NCBI GenBank assembly: GCA_951640165.1
Contig: OX621245.1
Location: 25,226,330-25,290,329 of the forward strand
Direction of reading: 5' to 3'
DNA length: 64,000 nt
DNA from: Pseudoips prasinana
Taxonomy: Eukaryota; Arthropoda; Insecta; Lepidoptera; Nolidae
Shown here: in pieces, positions 1-9,530 of the stretch
How the letters are laid out: the number at the start of each line of letters is the position of its first letter
Position numbering within the stretch: position 1 is the stretch's first letter
Translations under genes and position numbers: made by a program
Notes under the pieces: generated by a model
Seen by the model: only the letters and a program-made list of their open reading frames with translations
What the model was told of the DNA's origin: nothing
Database searches by the model: none

Positions 1-1540
1 CTGCTAATAGTCCTCTGCTCTCTATAAACCATTCTATGCGATTTTTTAACAAATGTTCGAGGGTTTTGGCAATCACGGGAGATAGGGCGATAGGGCGGTA
101 GTGATCAGGATTATCTGGGGATTTACCTGGCTTTAAGATTGGGATAATAAGTTGGGATTTCCAACTAGCTGGGATGGAACTATAGGAAAAGCAAACATTA
201 ATAAGATCTAAGAGGTATTGGCGGCCAAGTGTACCTATCTTTTTATAAAAGGAATAAGGGAAGCCATCACAACCTGGGGCAGAGTCACGTACATGACTTA
301 GTACTGCTTCCAATTCTTTAATAGAAAAGGGAGCATCCAAGGGGTCATTGGAGACACTGGCTACACCAGAAGGAGAGGGACATTCTCCTAAGGATGGGAC
401 ATAGGCAGGAGCTAACTTATTTAAAAATGAGAACATTATATTTGAAGATATGGGATGGGAATTTCGAGGGGAACAACCACGTTTAAATCTTTTTAGGTTT
501 TGCCAAACCAAGCTTGATGGGGATGATGGAGAGAGAGAGGAACAAAACCTTTTCCACCCCTCATACTTATTTTTCTGAAACAGTCGCCTGGACCTTCCAA
601 CAATCCGATTATATTCCATCAGGTTTTCATAGGACATATTGTTGACATACCTAAATTCAGCTTCATTTCGAGATTTAATTATGTCTGTGCATTCTCTATC
701 CCACCAGGGAGGTGAAGATATCTTCCCTGAAGCAGAATTTTTTAAGGGGATGGCCTCCTCAGCCGCTGATGAAATAGAATCAGAAAATTGAGTAAGACAC
801 GCAGCTAGATTAGCAAACGAAATTGCAGGCATGGAAAGGATTTTATCCTCCACAGCTTGTTGATACTGGTCCCACTTGGCCTCTGAAAGTCTATATTTTA
901 ATAATGGAGTTTTATCTACAATAGGAAGGGATCTATTTATGAGGGAAGTGCAAATAGGATAATGATCACTACCATATGTCAGGTTCAGACGAGACCACTC
1001 TAACTGGGCAGTTAAACTTGCAGAACACAGAGTAAGGTCCACACAGCTCTTTCCCTGACCTTGCCTAGGAAGCCTGGTTACAGAGCCATCATTAATGACA
1101 CATAGTCCAACCTCGTCCATTAAGTCTGCTAAATCCAAACCAGGGGGGTCACCGTGGTCAGACCCCCACATTGGATTATGGCAATTAAAATCCCCAAGGA
1201 TTATTATGGGACTATATAAAGTACAAATCAATTTAATAAATTGGAAACACATAGGATTGGGTGATGGGATGTAAATAGAGATAAAATTAATGTTGAGGAG
1301 ATTCACTCCAACTGCATTAATTTCATCTCCATGGTTGGGCAAGGACAGAGGAGAGGAAGGGAGGGTATTGTTCACCAGCATAGCAGCCCCGCCATAACCG
1401 TCAGAGCGGTCATCGCGAAGTATGCTATAGCCGTGAATATTTATCTGAAGACGAGGCAATAACCACGTCTCAGAAATTGAAAAAATTGCAGGTTTATACT
1501 TATTAATTAAATGAATAATCTCATGCTTTTTTGGCAGCAT
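1..1540 (-). CDS. LINE-A ORF2: endonuclease + reverse transcriptase, runs off the left window edge
   Basis: Open on the minus strand for 513 codons from the ATG at 1540 to the window edge, with no stop. It encodes the replication protein of a non-LTR retrotransposon, which nicks target DNA and primes reverse transcription. The apurinic-type endonuclease is visible: SISETWL near residue 20, ILGDFNCHNPMWGSDHGD near 113-130 and YGSDHYPI near 190. The start of the RT follows, with DSAPGCDGFPYSFYKK and HYRPIALSPVIAKTLEHLL. The rest of the RT lies outside the window. The reading frame is open upstream to 1633 without another ATG, and conserved endonuclease residues (LLQWNARS) lie just before the first ATG. 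It overlaps the end of ORF1. The family is Jockey/I-like by motif style; clade is an inference. Lack of stops suggests a young copy. Confidence 0.9.
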   Translation of the reverse strand, partial: MLPKKHEIIHLINKYKPAIFSISETWLLPRLQINIHGYSILRDDRSDGYGGAAMLVNNTLPSSPLSLPNHGDEINAVGVNLLNINFISIYIPSPNPMCFQFIKLICTLYSPIIILGDFNCHNPMWGSDHGDPPGLDLADLMDEVGLCVINDGSVTRLPRQGQGKSCVDLTLCSASLTAQLEWSRLNLTYGSDHYPICTSLINRSLPIVDKTPLLKYRLSEAKWDQYQQAVEDKILSMPAISFANLAACLTQFSDSISSAAEEAIPLKNSASGKISSPPWWDRECTDIIKSRNEAEFRYVNNMSYENLMEYNRIVGRSRRLFQKNKYEGWKRFCSSLSPSSPSSLVWQNLKRFKRGCSPRNSHPISSNIMFSFLNKLAPAYVPSLGECPSPSGVASVSNDPLDAPFSIKELEAVLSHVRDSAPGCDGFPYSFYKKIGTLGRQYLLDLINVCFSYSSIPASWKSQLIIPILKPGKSPDNPDHYRPIALSPVIAKTLEHLLKNRIEWFIESRGLLA

Positions 1541-2963
1541 GCTCCTGGCATTCCACTGTAAAAGATGGAATGTGGCGTTTTTGGAAATCTCTAATAATGT
1601 TGAGTGCAACGTGGTCAGGTATATTATAGTTAATTAGTAATGAGGATAATAAAGAGATAACAGACTCTACAGTCTCTAAAGTCTGGTTATTGTCAGAAGT
1701 GTTAGTAGGTTGGTTTAGGGCACAGCCATTTTGGGAGGATGGAATAGCATAACTATTGACTAACTCCTGGTGGGCTCTACGGTCATACCCTGGAGAATGA
1801 TTAGGAGAAGATCTTGGACTAGTTCTTATAATTTTACGATGGGAGTTTGAAATTTGAACTCTTTGCTGGGGCAAATGATTGAGGACTATAGAAGGATGAG
1901 GAGAAGGGGCGGGATTATGGCTTGACGCTGCAACTTCTGAGTATGACTTAGTTACTGATGGGAATTTGCGTGAGGCTTCTGCATAAGATAAACTATTTTG
2001 TGCCATAACAGTTTTTATATTTTTTTGTCTGTTGAATTCAGGGCATATCTTGCTATTAGCAGGATGATTACCTGAGCAGTAGAGGCACTGGACTTCATCA
2101 GAGGTACATATATCCCCAGAATGCGAACCACCACAGCGATAACACCGTGGGTTAGATCTACACTGGGTCTTAGTGTGACCATACCTACAACATTTAAAAC
2201 ACTGGATCGTGGGAAAAAGGTAAAGATTGACAGGTAGCGAGTTGTAGCAACAGTACACCCTATCTGGAAGGATACGGCCATCAAAGGTAAGTACAACGGT
2301 AGGAGTAGGTTTCCATTCAGTGGTGCCATCAGTGACAACCTTCCTATTCATACGTCTGACTTTCAATATTTTTCCACATCCAGTTGGAGTTTTGAGATTA
2401 TCCATGACTTCAATGTCTGTCCATTCATTTGGTACACCCTTTACAACTCCCATACGTGTAATATTGTATGTTGGTATAGACAAAGTATATCCTTTTTTAA
2501 CAAATTCCTCATTTGCCAGAAAAGAGTTGGCATCTTCAGGTGCTTTGAACTCAATTGATATCCTGTTCCTACCTACCCTTTTTATTCCATCCTGTAGTAT
2601 ATTTTTTACATTCAATCGGATCAAGAGCTGTCCAAACTTTACAGGATGAATAGATGTTCCTGAGCTAGGGTCAACTTCTTGCAATGTGGCATGGACCAGA
2701 AATGGAGCAATATCCGTGGCAGAGTACTTGGACCGGGCAACAAGGGAAGGGGCAGATACTCTATCGCGTTTAGAAGCTACTGTATCGTCATCATCATGAG
2801 TCGAGTTTGGCACACGTAAACCGCGTTTGCGGCTTTGGTCCGCCTCCACTGACTCGAAACTTGAAAGTGGGACAGTTATTGTTGGGGTGTGAGCGAATAA
2901 ATCCTGCGATTCAGAAGGAAGGGGGTCTGGCGGTCGCCCAGGAGGCCGGTCATCCACCTCCAT
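1521..2963 (-). CDS. LINE-A ORF1: gag-like RNA-binding protein with three CCHC knuckles
   Basis: This 480-residue frame directly precedes and overlaps ORF2. The C-terminal half carries three consecutive zinc knuckles near residues 256-310: CFKCCRYGHTKTQC, CYRCGGSHSGDIC and CLYCSGNHPANSKIC, the hallmark of ORF1 in Jockey, I and R1-type LINEs. The N-terminal third is polar and proline/serine-rich (PPGRPPDPLPSE) and includes a basic stretch (SRKRG, SKRDR). A middle region (about residues 100-250) has the folded look of the RRM-like part of such proteins (VVLTFDG, RVYCCYNSLPVNLY). It should bind the element's RNA in a ribonucleoprotein with the ORF2 product. The frame is intact, so this copy may be functional if ORF2 is intact beyond the window. 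Confidence 0.9.
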   Translation of the reverse strand: MEVDDRPPGRPPDPLPSESQDLFAHTPTITVPLSSFESVEADQSRKRGLRVPNSTHDDDDTVASKRDRVSAPSLVARSKYSATDIAPFLVHATLQEVDPSSGTSIHPVKFGQLLIRLNVKNILQDGIKRVGRNRISIEFKAPEDANSFLANEEFVKKGYTLSIPTYNITRMGVVKGVPNEWTDIEVMDNLKTPTGCGKILKVRRMNRKVVTDGTTEWKPTPTVVLTFDGRILPDRVYCCYNSLPVNLYLFPTIQCFKCCRYGHTKTQCRSNPRCYRCGGSHSGDICTSDEVQCLYCSGNHPANSKICPEFNRQKNIKTVMAQNSLSYAEASRKFPSVTKSYSEVAASSHNPAPSPHPSIVLNHLPQQRVQISNSHRKIIRTSPRSSPNHSPGYDRRAHQELVNSYAIPSSQNGCALNQPTNTSDNNQTLETVESVISLLSSLLINYNIPDHVALNIIRDFQKRHIPSFTVECQEHAAKKA

Positions 2964-3192
2964 GGTCGATCGGCATCCGCTAAATAAAAAACACTTAATA
3001 TATGAACTTACCTAGTGTAAGAACCCACAAACACAAATATAACAAATTAGACGAGCACAAACAGTAAGCGAACACCAAAAATAACACCAGAATGCTATAA
3101 AATGACTGAAAAACACAAATGATAACAATTCCACATGTGCTTGTCACAACCATCCAAAGACAATCTATGATCCCATAACAATGTTAAAAATA
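2964..3192 (-). other. Leader or flank between LINE-A ORF1 and the LTR element
   Basis: This AT-rich stretch lies upstream of the LINE-A ORF1 start and ends at the first base of the Gypsy-type LTR. It probably holds the LINE 5' UTR, but I see no clear 5' boundary or duplication that fixes where the LINE begins. The last four bases (AATA) are the target duplication of the LTR element. Confidence 0.4.
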
Positions 3193-3535
3193 TGACGGCG
3201 TTTACGTCAAACGTCAGGTTGACAGGACTGTCAATGTCAACCTAGCGAAGCGTCATTGTCGATGGTAGTGTGGGCGGCCATCTTGAAGTCACTTTTGAAC
3301 GAGACGGCGCCCGCGCACCACCCTTGTGACGAATCGCTGAGAATCTTCGCCATCACGATATTTTAAGATTTAATTTGATTGATTTTACGTTGTAGTAATC
3401 ACTAAACATCTAATTAAATCGTGATTCTTGTGAATTACGTTGATTGTAATTTATTTCTGTTCCGCCCTCACCTACCCATAAAATTATAAGAGGATGAGTT
3501 GTGGTGAAGAGCCTTCAAGCCGTCCTGCCTCTACA
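3193..3535 (+). repeat. 5' LTR of the Gypsy-type element (343 bp)
   Basis: It starts TG and ends CA, and matches 8127-8479 along its full length except that it lacks a 10-bp GAAGTAATTT repeat unit present in the 3' copy. An ATG at 3494, near the LTR's 3' end, opens a frame that continues across the LTR boundary into the gag remnant. Confidence 0.9.
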
Positions 3536-4380
3536 TCAGGCGTGGGATCAAGAACCGAAGATAAGCCACATGGTGAAGATATTTTTCGAAAAATGTTTGA
3601 CCTAGAAAATAGCCGGATGTTGAGTCTGATGGAAGCGATTTAAAATCAAGTGAGCGCCCACAATATAAAGCAACTCAAATTAGACCCCAAACTGACACAA
3701 ACGCACGTGCTTGGGCATACTGTTGACCTTTGTTTCGGTGAAAATCATTTATAATAGCTATGGTGCGCTGAAAAGCACGGCGTCGCAGTGGCTATCACAA
3801 ATATCGTTCCTTGAGATGCGGTGGTTGCAGATTCGAGTTATTTACTCCACGGAATGATAGTGTTGAAACACCCGCGACTGACCTCATTAACCTGCAAAAT
3901 AGCAAACGCAAGGAAAACGAATATCTGTGCGTGACCATACATAAACCTCAAAATGGACAAATATGAGCGAAGACTACATTGCTGTCCACTGCACTGTGAC
4001 ATTCGTCAAAATTTCACAACCACCTACAACGATTAGCCTTCAATACGGAGATTATTACGAGAAAGAAGCTGCAGCGAGAATTGAAAACGTCTACTTTAGG
4101 AAAGGAATGCGCCTCAAGTAGCTGAATATAATTGTGTACACGCAAAACGATCCGAAACTGTATCGTTCTTAATGTGGTTTTATAGTGTTTTTAAATTGTT
4201 TTTTAAAGTGCTTTTAAAGTGTTTTCAGTGCGGCAAGCTAGGACATGGTGCATGTGAGTGCATGTGAGTGTCGTCCGAAAAAGAGACGGTCAACAACGCC
4301 GGCAGCGATGACGTCTTCTGCGACCAGAAACCAGACATCGCTGCTGTTTACGCTGTGGCCATTTAGCTTTAAAGTGCAAC
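3494..4380 (+). pseudogene. Degenerate Gypsy-type gag
   Basis: A frame opening with MSCGEEPSSRPAST begins inside the 5' LTR and runs 49 codons to a stop at 3641. Farther on, 3762-3854 reads GALKSTASQWLSQISFLEM, typical of the retrotransposon gag core (capsid-like domain), then hits a stop. At 4217-4264 KCFQCGKLGHGACEC forms a CCHC nucleocapsid knuckle, followed by a basic tail (RPKKRRS). The pieces lie in different frames and are separated by stops, so no protein can be made. Family assignment rests on the SASQW-type motif plus the knuckle and on the downstream RT and integrase pieces. Confidence 0.7.
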
Positions 4381-4684
4381 CGTGGGAATAAACAACGTGA
4401 TCACAAGAGATGCCCGTTAACGTCTACGTCGTTAACACACCAGAGAGGACATTTTGGTGAGTAGTTCCATTTTTATACGTTTCTAGAGCTGATTGCTCAC
4501 TCATGACTCATGAGCTACAGACGGCTTATAAATTTCGAGCAAAACTGTTTTATAATGTTGTTAACTATTCTTGTAGCTTACAAATTTCAACACAGATGGA
4601 GATCGATAATATTTCGTTATTTTTCATGGACAACCTAATCGTCGTTTACGTTACGATATCATGATTTAACGCGAGACTTAAAAA

Positions 4685-5024
4685 CTGGCCACGGCGGCCA
4701 GTCTTAGTGGAGATTGGCCAGTTTAGTGGGACGTATTATGGTGCAAGGGTGTCCGCGCGGGAATGGGGGCGCTTTTTGTTCCATGACTCTCGTGATACGA
4801 TGGGTCGACTGACGGCGCGACCGATGAGGGGTCGGGCTCGGGACTTACGGATTTGCGTGCTCTTCGAGGCACGGGGGTGTAATGCTGCCAGCTCCCGGAC
4901 TTCGGGCTGATGCTGGGAGGTTTCTTTTTGCGGATAAGTCCCAAAATCGTTTTTTTTTTTTTGCCCGAACGGTATCGAACCCAGCACCTCATTAACGGCT
5001 ACCGCTGGACCAACGAGGTGGGCA
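4685..5024 (-). mobile_element. tRNA-headed SINE, family A, copy 1 (inside the Gypsy-type element)
   Basis: Read on the minus strand it begins with a tRNA-like head whose A-box region reads TTGGTCCAGCGGTAGC and whose B-box region reads GGTTCGATACC, followed by a body shared with 39691-40058, 47510-47738, 48584-48962 and 54090-54383. A run of A residues on the minus strand (T on plus, near 4950) lies just after the head. SINEs have no protein; pol III transcribes them from the internal A and B boxes, and a LINE moves them. Confidence 0.8.
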
Positions 5025-5391
5025 ATACGACCTGTAATAAACTGACATTTTATCTGTCTAAAATAGTTAACCTTTGTGACGCGACTGAATTCAATATTGA
5101 TTTGGTTTCTCTCAATAATTATGTAGTTCGTAGTGCCCTTGCAATTATTTGATAGTCCGTTTGCCACCGGAGTACCTACTACTTTGCTAATAATACCCCT
5201 ATGACGACGTTCCGATGTCCTAATAGATGAAGTCCAAACTGCGCTAGTTTAGTGTGGTGTAGTAGTAAGTAAACTAACTGCATGAGGCAAATTTTATTCG
5301 AGCTAGTTTGTCACTATTCTCCTCTCCTTACCTTCTGGTAAAGGAAAGGCACTGAAGCGATAGAATGTGTGTCGACTACCGTATGTTTGAT

Positions 5392-5538
5392 GATAATATA
5401 GTGTCCGATAGGTTTCCGCTACCCCTCATATCTGACCAGATTGATCGATTACATGGTGCGCGATATTTCTTAATTTTTGTCATGGCTTCAGGCTTGAATG
5501 AACAGTACACATTGAAATCTTTGATTTGTCTGACGTAG
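5392..5538 (+). pseudogene. Gypsy-type reverse transcriptase fragment
   Basis: A 48-codon open stretch reads FPLPLISDQIDRLHGARYF followed by MASGLNE, matching the Ty3/Gypsy RT block that normally contains the first catalytic aspartate just before MASG. Here that position is valine, so the active site is lost. A stop follows at 5536. It confirms that the surrounding LTR element once encoded a pol of the Ty3/Gypsy class. Confidence 0.75.
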
Positions 5539-6480
5539 ACAACCCCGACGTGAACCCTTACGACATAGACTTAGACTTTTGACTTCTTTACAACAAACTC
5601 AACACATTACTAAATATTTATCCACTCAACAAAAATTGCTGTAAATCAACACTGGCGTCTTTTCTTAAAACTCTTGATTATGACACTACAGAAAGATTAT
5701 TAACTCCTCTCCAATAACCCACTCAATTCGACTTTTTGGCACCAATCTTAACATTGTACTAGCTAATAACTTTTATCATTTACATATTAAGCACATTTTC
5801 ACATACACTCTCACACCTACATCTACATCCATACTAATACACTACATAATTCATATACACTCTCACACCTACATCTATATCCATCTATATCTCTACACTA
5901 ATAGATAATACAGTCACTCTCAAAATGGTAATTGTTACTGTTATTTAAGTTACATAGTTATGTAATAGCCGCGGGAGGGCACTGGTGACTTGTAATACAG
6001 GTATCAAACCTACATCAAGCACCAGTCTCTCACAAAGTTTTGTCATATGCTGTGATACTATCATAATTGTAAACCTGTGTGTACTTTGTGATACGAGAGA
6101 GAGATTAAATGACTTATTATTATTATTATTACTTACAAGTAATGACAAAGGGGATGGACGTTTGTTAATGTGTCATTATGTGGTATGAAGGTCGCTCAGA
6201 CCGCTGGTACCTCCATGGTATTCGTAGGCTTAGGTGGAACATCGGGCTTCATTTCCCGTCTCAGTGCGTTTGGCGGCCGAGGTGTCAGCGATCGCTGAAT
6301 GGGTACCGGATGGAGGTAGCCCACGCGATGACGATGGAGGCTTGTGTGTTGAGATGTAGAGTATTACATACCGAATTATAGCTCACGAAAATTATGTAAG
6401 TGTTTTTCACTTAGTGGAAATTTGTGTGGGAATGTGAGTGAAGGTGTGATTTGACAGATTGTTTATACTTTGTTAAATGT
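5539..6480. other. Unassigned decayed interior of the Gypsy-type element
   Basis: This is AT-rich sequence with CATACACTCTCACACCTACA repeated imperfectly near 5800-5880, and a stretch ending in an ATT microsatellite at about 6115-6135 that resembles a LINE tail. A GC-richer part at 6180-6380 has no frame I recognise. Nothing here can be assigned with confidence. Confidence 0.4.
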
Positions 6481-6536
6481 TTGCGACTACAGCTAAGATT
6501 ATTTGTTTGGAATAAAATGTTTGATCATCCCGGCCG

Positions 6537-6735
6537 TTGAGTCCGCAGTTCATATTGACTTTTCGAGAATGCTTAGCGGGAAGAGTGACCGGAAGTAGAA
6601 TTATAACTGACGGTTTTACGAAATACGTTTTACTCGCACATACCACGTCTGTTAAATGCAACGCGTGCACTCCAAAAAGTAGTTTACCTTTTTGGCTCGC
6701 CAAAAAGAATCATCGCAGATCAAGGTCGTCAGAGC
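6537..6735 (+). pseudogene. Gypsy-type integrase core fragment
   Basis: The plus strand reads ITDGFTKYVLLAHTTSVKCN and, after a frame change, FGSPKRIIADQG, which are the two blocks of a Ty3/Gypsy integrase catalytic core around the second aspartate. The frame is interrupted by indels, and a LINE-tail repeat begins immediately downstream, so the core is truncated before the catalytic glutamate. Confidence 0.7.
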
Positions 6736-6897
6736 TCATCGGGGTCGGGGGAAGGGTCAGCAACACTTGTTTGCTGACTCTTAAAGGCCGGCAACACACC
6801 CGCGACGCCTCTGGTGTTGCGAGTGTACATGGAAGGCGGTGCTCACTTACCGTCAGGTGACCCACTTGCTCGTTCAAGTCAAGTAAAAAATTATTAA
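6733..6897 (+). mobile_element. LINE/SINE 3'-tail repeat (copy 1)
   Basis: It contains AGAGCTCATCGGGGT, a GGCCGGCAACACACCCGCGA block and CACTTACCGTCAGGTGACCC, shared in reverse orientation with 31275-31456 and, in its second half, with the LINE tail at 14995-15262. This is the 3'-terminal sequence style of lepidopteran RTE-like LINEs and SINEs that borrow it. It splits the integrase remnant. Confidence 0.65.
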
Positions 6898-6962
6898 TTC
6901 CGTAAAAATTTAACATTTATGTGTTGTCGCTGCCCATATAAAAAAAAATCGCGTCTAACGTT

Positions 6963-7133
6963 TTAAATGAAGTAGAGGCCGAGACGGCGTCTGATCATGT
7001 AGAAAATACTTCGTGCTCAGATAATAATAACGAGTTATTAGACCATCACGACACCTTGGCCGTATGCTCAGACACTGGATCGGCTGACTTAAACACTGTC
7101 ACTGCAAACTCAGATACCCCGAGCGTATACTGA
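6963..7133 (+). pseudogene. C-terminal tail of the Gypsy-type pol polyprotein
   Basis: A 56-codon open frame rich in acidic and polar residues (SDNNNELLDHHDTLAV, SDTGSADLN) ends at the TGA at 7131. It sits where the pol C-terminus should end, before the untranslated 3' interior. I assign it by position only; no domain is visible. Confidence 0.45.
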
Positions 7134-7309
7134 AGTATAAGTTGAAGTGCACATTTAACAGGACAATACTACAAACTATCGTTACATTATTGTAACTATG
7201 ATAAATTGTTACAATGGTACTATGATAAATTGTTACAATGGTTGATCCTGGGCGAAGAAGCGTTGTCCTGACCATTCCAGGTGAGTAGTTAGAGGGCACA
7301 CCTCACTCG

Positions 7310-7960
7310 TCATAGACGATAGACGAAATTGTGTCGTCCGAGTCAGTTGCCTCGAGAGGGCTGACTTGTCATGGATGATCGCTTGTTATATCCGAGACGA
7401 ATTGTGTCGTCCGAGTCAGTTGCCTTGAGAGGGCTGACTTGTCATGGATGATCGCTTGTTATATCCGAGACGAATTGTCGTCCGAGTCAGTTGCCTTGAG
7501 AGGACTGACTTGTCATGGATGATCGCTTGTTATATCCGAGACGAACTGTGTCGTCCGAGTCAGTTGCCTTGAGAGGGCTGACTTGTCATAGATGATTGCT
7601 TGTTATATCCGAGACGAATTGTGTCGTCCGAGTCAGTTGCCTTGAGAGGGCTGACTTGTCATCGATGATCGCTTGTTATAGCCGAGACGAATTGTGTCGT
7701 CCGAGTCAGTTGCCTTGAGAGGGCTGACTTGTCATGGATAATCGCTTGTTATATCCGAGACGAGTTGTGTCGTCCGAGTCGGTTCCCTCGGGAGGGCTGA
7801 CTTGTTCTGGATGCTTGCCTGCTAATTGTAAGAAGAATTGTGTCGTCCGGGTCACATCCTTGTTAGGATTGGCTTGTCTAGATGTTCACAAGAACGAAAA
7901 TGTGCTGTATTGGCTGTTTGTCGACTGGTCTTACTGAAATGTAGTCCGAGTCACACCTCA
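7310..7960. repeat. 73-bp minisatellite inside the LTR element
   Basis: GTGTCGTCCGAGTCAGTTGC-type blocks recur at 7331, 7404, (2-bp shorter) about 7477, 7548, 7621, 7694, 7767 and 7840, a spacing of 73 bp (71 once). Two further weakly matching units follow to about 7960. Each unit holds a small inverted pair, AGTCAG and CTGACT, about 14 nt apart. The unit length is not a multiple of three and no frame crosses the array, so it is non-coding. Confidence 0.9.
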
Positions 7961-8126
7961 CGGTTGGCTAAGCGATACACTTGGCTGGTTAGTCAAAGTC
8001 ATTAAATGTTTTTAGTGTTTGCATACTGATGAAAATGATTAAGTCAGGATGAGCGAACGGACTATGCAGTTATCTTAGTTTGTTTCAGATAAATCGCCCG
8101 AGGACGGTCGTACGTCAGTCCGGCCG

Positions 8127-8479
8127 TGACGGCGTTTACGTCAAACGTCAGGTTGACAGGACTGTCAATGTCAACCTAGCGAAGCGTCATTGTCGATGGT
8201 AGTGTGGGCGGCCATCTTGAAGTCACTTTTGAACGAGACGGCGCCCGCGCACCACCCTTGTGACGAATCGCTGAGAATCTTCGCCATCACGATATTTTAA
8301 GATTTAATTTGATTGATTTTACGTTGTAGTAATCACTAAACATCTAATTAAATCGTGATTCTTGTGAATTACGTTGATTGTAATTTGAAGTAATTTATTT
8401 CTGTTCCGCCCTCACCTACCCATAAAATTATAAGAGGATGAGTTGTGGTGAAGAGCCTTCAAGCCGTCCTGCCTCTACA
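8127..8479 (+). repeat. 3' LTR of the Gypsy-type element (353 bp)
   Basis: It is identical to 3193-3535 apart from a 10-bp direct duplication (GAAGTAATTT). It is followed by AATA, the same four bases that precede the 5' LTR. Confidence 0.9.
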
Positions 8480-8483
8480 AATA

Positions 8484-9172
8484 AATTAAGTATTTCAAAA
8501 CAAACAACTTGTATATGTAATATATAAATTACCACCAGATTATTATAAAACCAAGCAGCTAAGTTTAACTTGTACATAGGAGGACAAGGTAAAGTCATGG
8601 CAATTTTGCTGGTACACTGGTGATCTACTGGATCCAACATACTCTATCGCTTCCGTGGCGAAATCCAACGGATTTAGGCCACATAAAAATAACAAGGGTT
8701 GGCTATTTTGTAATTGCTTAAGGTTTACCAATTATTCGAAGATTGGTCGTACCAACTCAGAAACCTTCGTGGGCTCATGGACAATACTTTGCTGAAGATC
8801 ATCACATGATCAAATGAATAGCTCAAGATTATATAAAGGACATGCAGACAAACATTTATTTACATATATACGATTTATATATATAATTTACTAAACGAAG
8901 CCTATAATCTGTATGATCTGGTACGATACGGTTTCAGGCAAACTTCATCTCACGTACGAATCGAATCAGGTCCTTGGCACGGTTTTCCGAAGAGCCTATT
9001 GCTGAACTTCTTCAAAAAAGGAGTAATAAGTTTTCTATAATCGGCAACATCTCTCTATAGCTTAACTGATACCAGCCCTGTTTTTTGGCCTCCTGGCCAC
9101 ATAGCCCACACTGCAATGCAATGACGACAAATTGAATAATGCAATGACACTACACTCGGACTGGTATTTCGG
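8484..9172. other. AT-rich DNA without recognisable gene
   Basis: I see no conserved frame, SINE head or terminal repeat in this stretch. Short open frames here have no recognisable domain. Confidence 0.5.
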
Positions 9173-9530
9173 AACGACCAATGGCGAGTATTTAGACTCA
9201 GAAAAACCAACGGGTTGTTCTGAAATGAATTGAGCCGTGGTCGTGGTGGAAATTTATCGGATATCATTTTTACTTAATTACCTTACTTAATAATAGCATA
9301 AAAAATTAATAATCGTCATCTTAATTTAAAACATTAAATTATGATGACGATTATTCTTTTTTTGGCGACCAATGGCGAGTATTTAGACTCGGAAAAACAA
9401 ACGGGTTGTTCTGCAATGAATTAAGCCGTGGTCGTGGTGGAAATTTATCGGATATCATTTTTACTTAATTACCTTACCTTACTTTATAATAGCATAAAAA
9501 AATTAATAATCGTCATCTTAATTTATTGTT
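9173..9530. repeat. Tandem duplication, unit about 191 bp
   Basis: ACCAATGGCGAGTATTTAGA occurs at about 9177 and again about 9368, and similarity continues through GTGGTCGTGGTGGAAATTTA to AATTAATAATCGTCATCTTA in both units with few differences. Between the units lies an inverted pair: 9308-9320 (AATAATCGTCATC) and 9343-9355 (its complement). It may be the duplicated end of an unidentified inverted-repeat element. Confidence 0.75.

Larger units (their letters stand above)
3193..8479 (+). mobile_element. Ty3/Gypsy-type LTR retrotransposon, interior decayed, with nested repeats
   Basis: Two direct repeats, 3193-3535 and 8127-8479, begin TGACGGCG and end CTACA, and the whole is flanked by AATA on both sides (3189-3192 and 8480-8483), a 4-bp target duplication. 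Between them lie pieces of gag (about 3494-4380), RT (5392-5538), integrase (6537-6735) and a pol tail (6963-7133) in the order expected of Ty3/Gypsy elements, all plus strand. A SINE (4685-5024) and a LINE-tail repeat (6733-6897) interrupt it, and a 73-bp minisatellite fills 7310-7960. No obvious polypurine tract precedes the 3' LTR. The LTRs are identical except for one 10-bp indel, so the copy inserted recently although its coding content is dead; it was probably moved in trans. Confidence 0.85.

Noticed and set aside
4707..5167. Overlapping open frames of 67-143 codons on both strands
   Set aside because: They all lie over the SINE at 4685-5024 and reflect its GC-rich body; no domain is visible.
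7099..7937. Frames across the minisatellite
   Set aside because: Unit length of 73 bp is not a multiple of three, so frames break every unit; non-coding repeat.
7310..7960. CRISPR-like array
   Set aside because: Units are directly adjacent without unique spacers, and the context is a eukaryotic retroelement.
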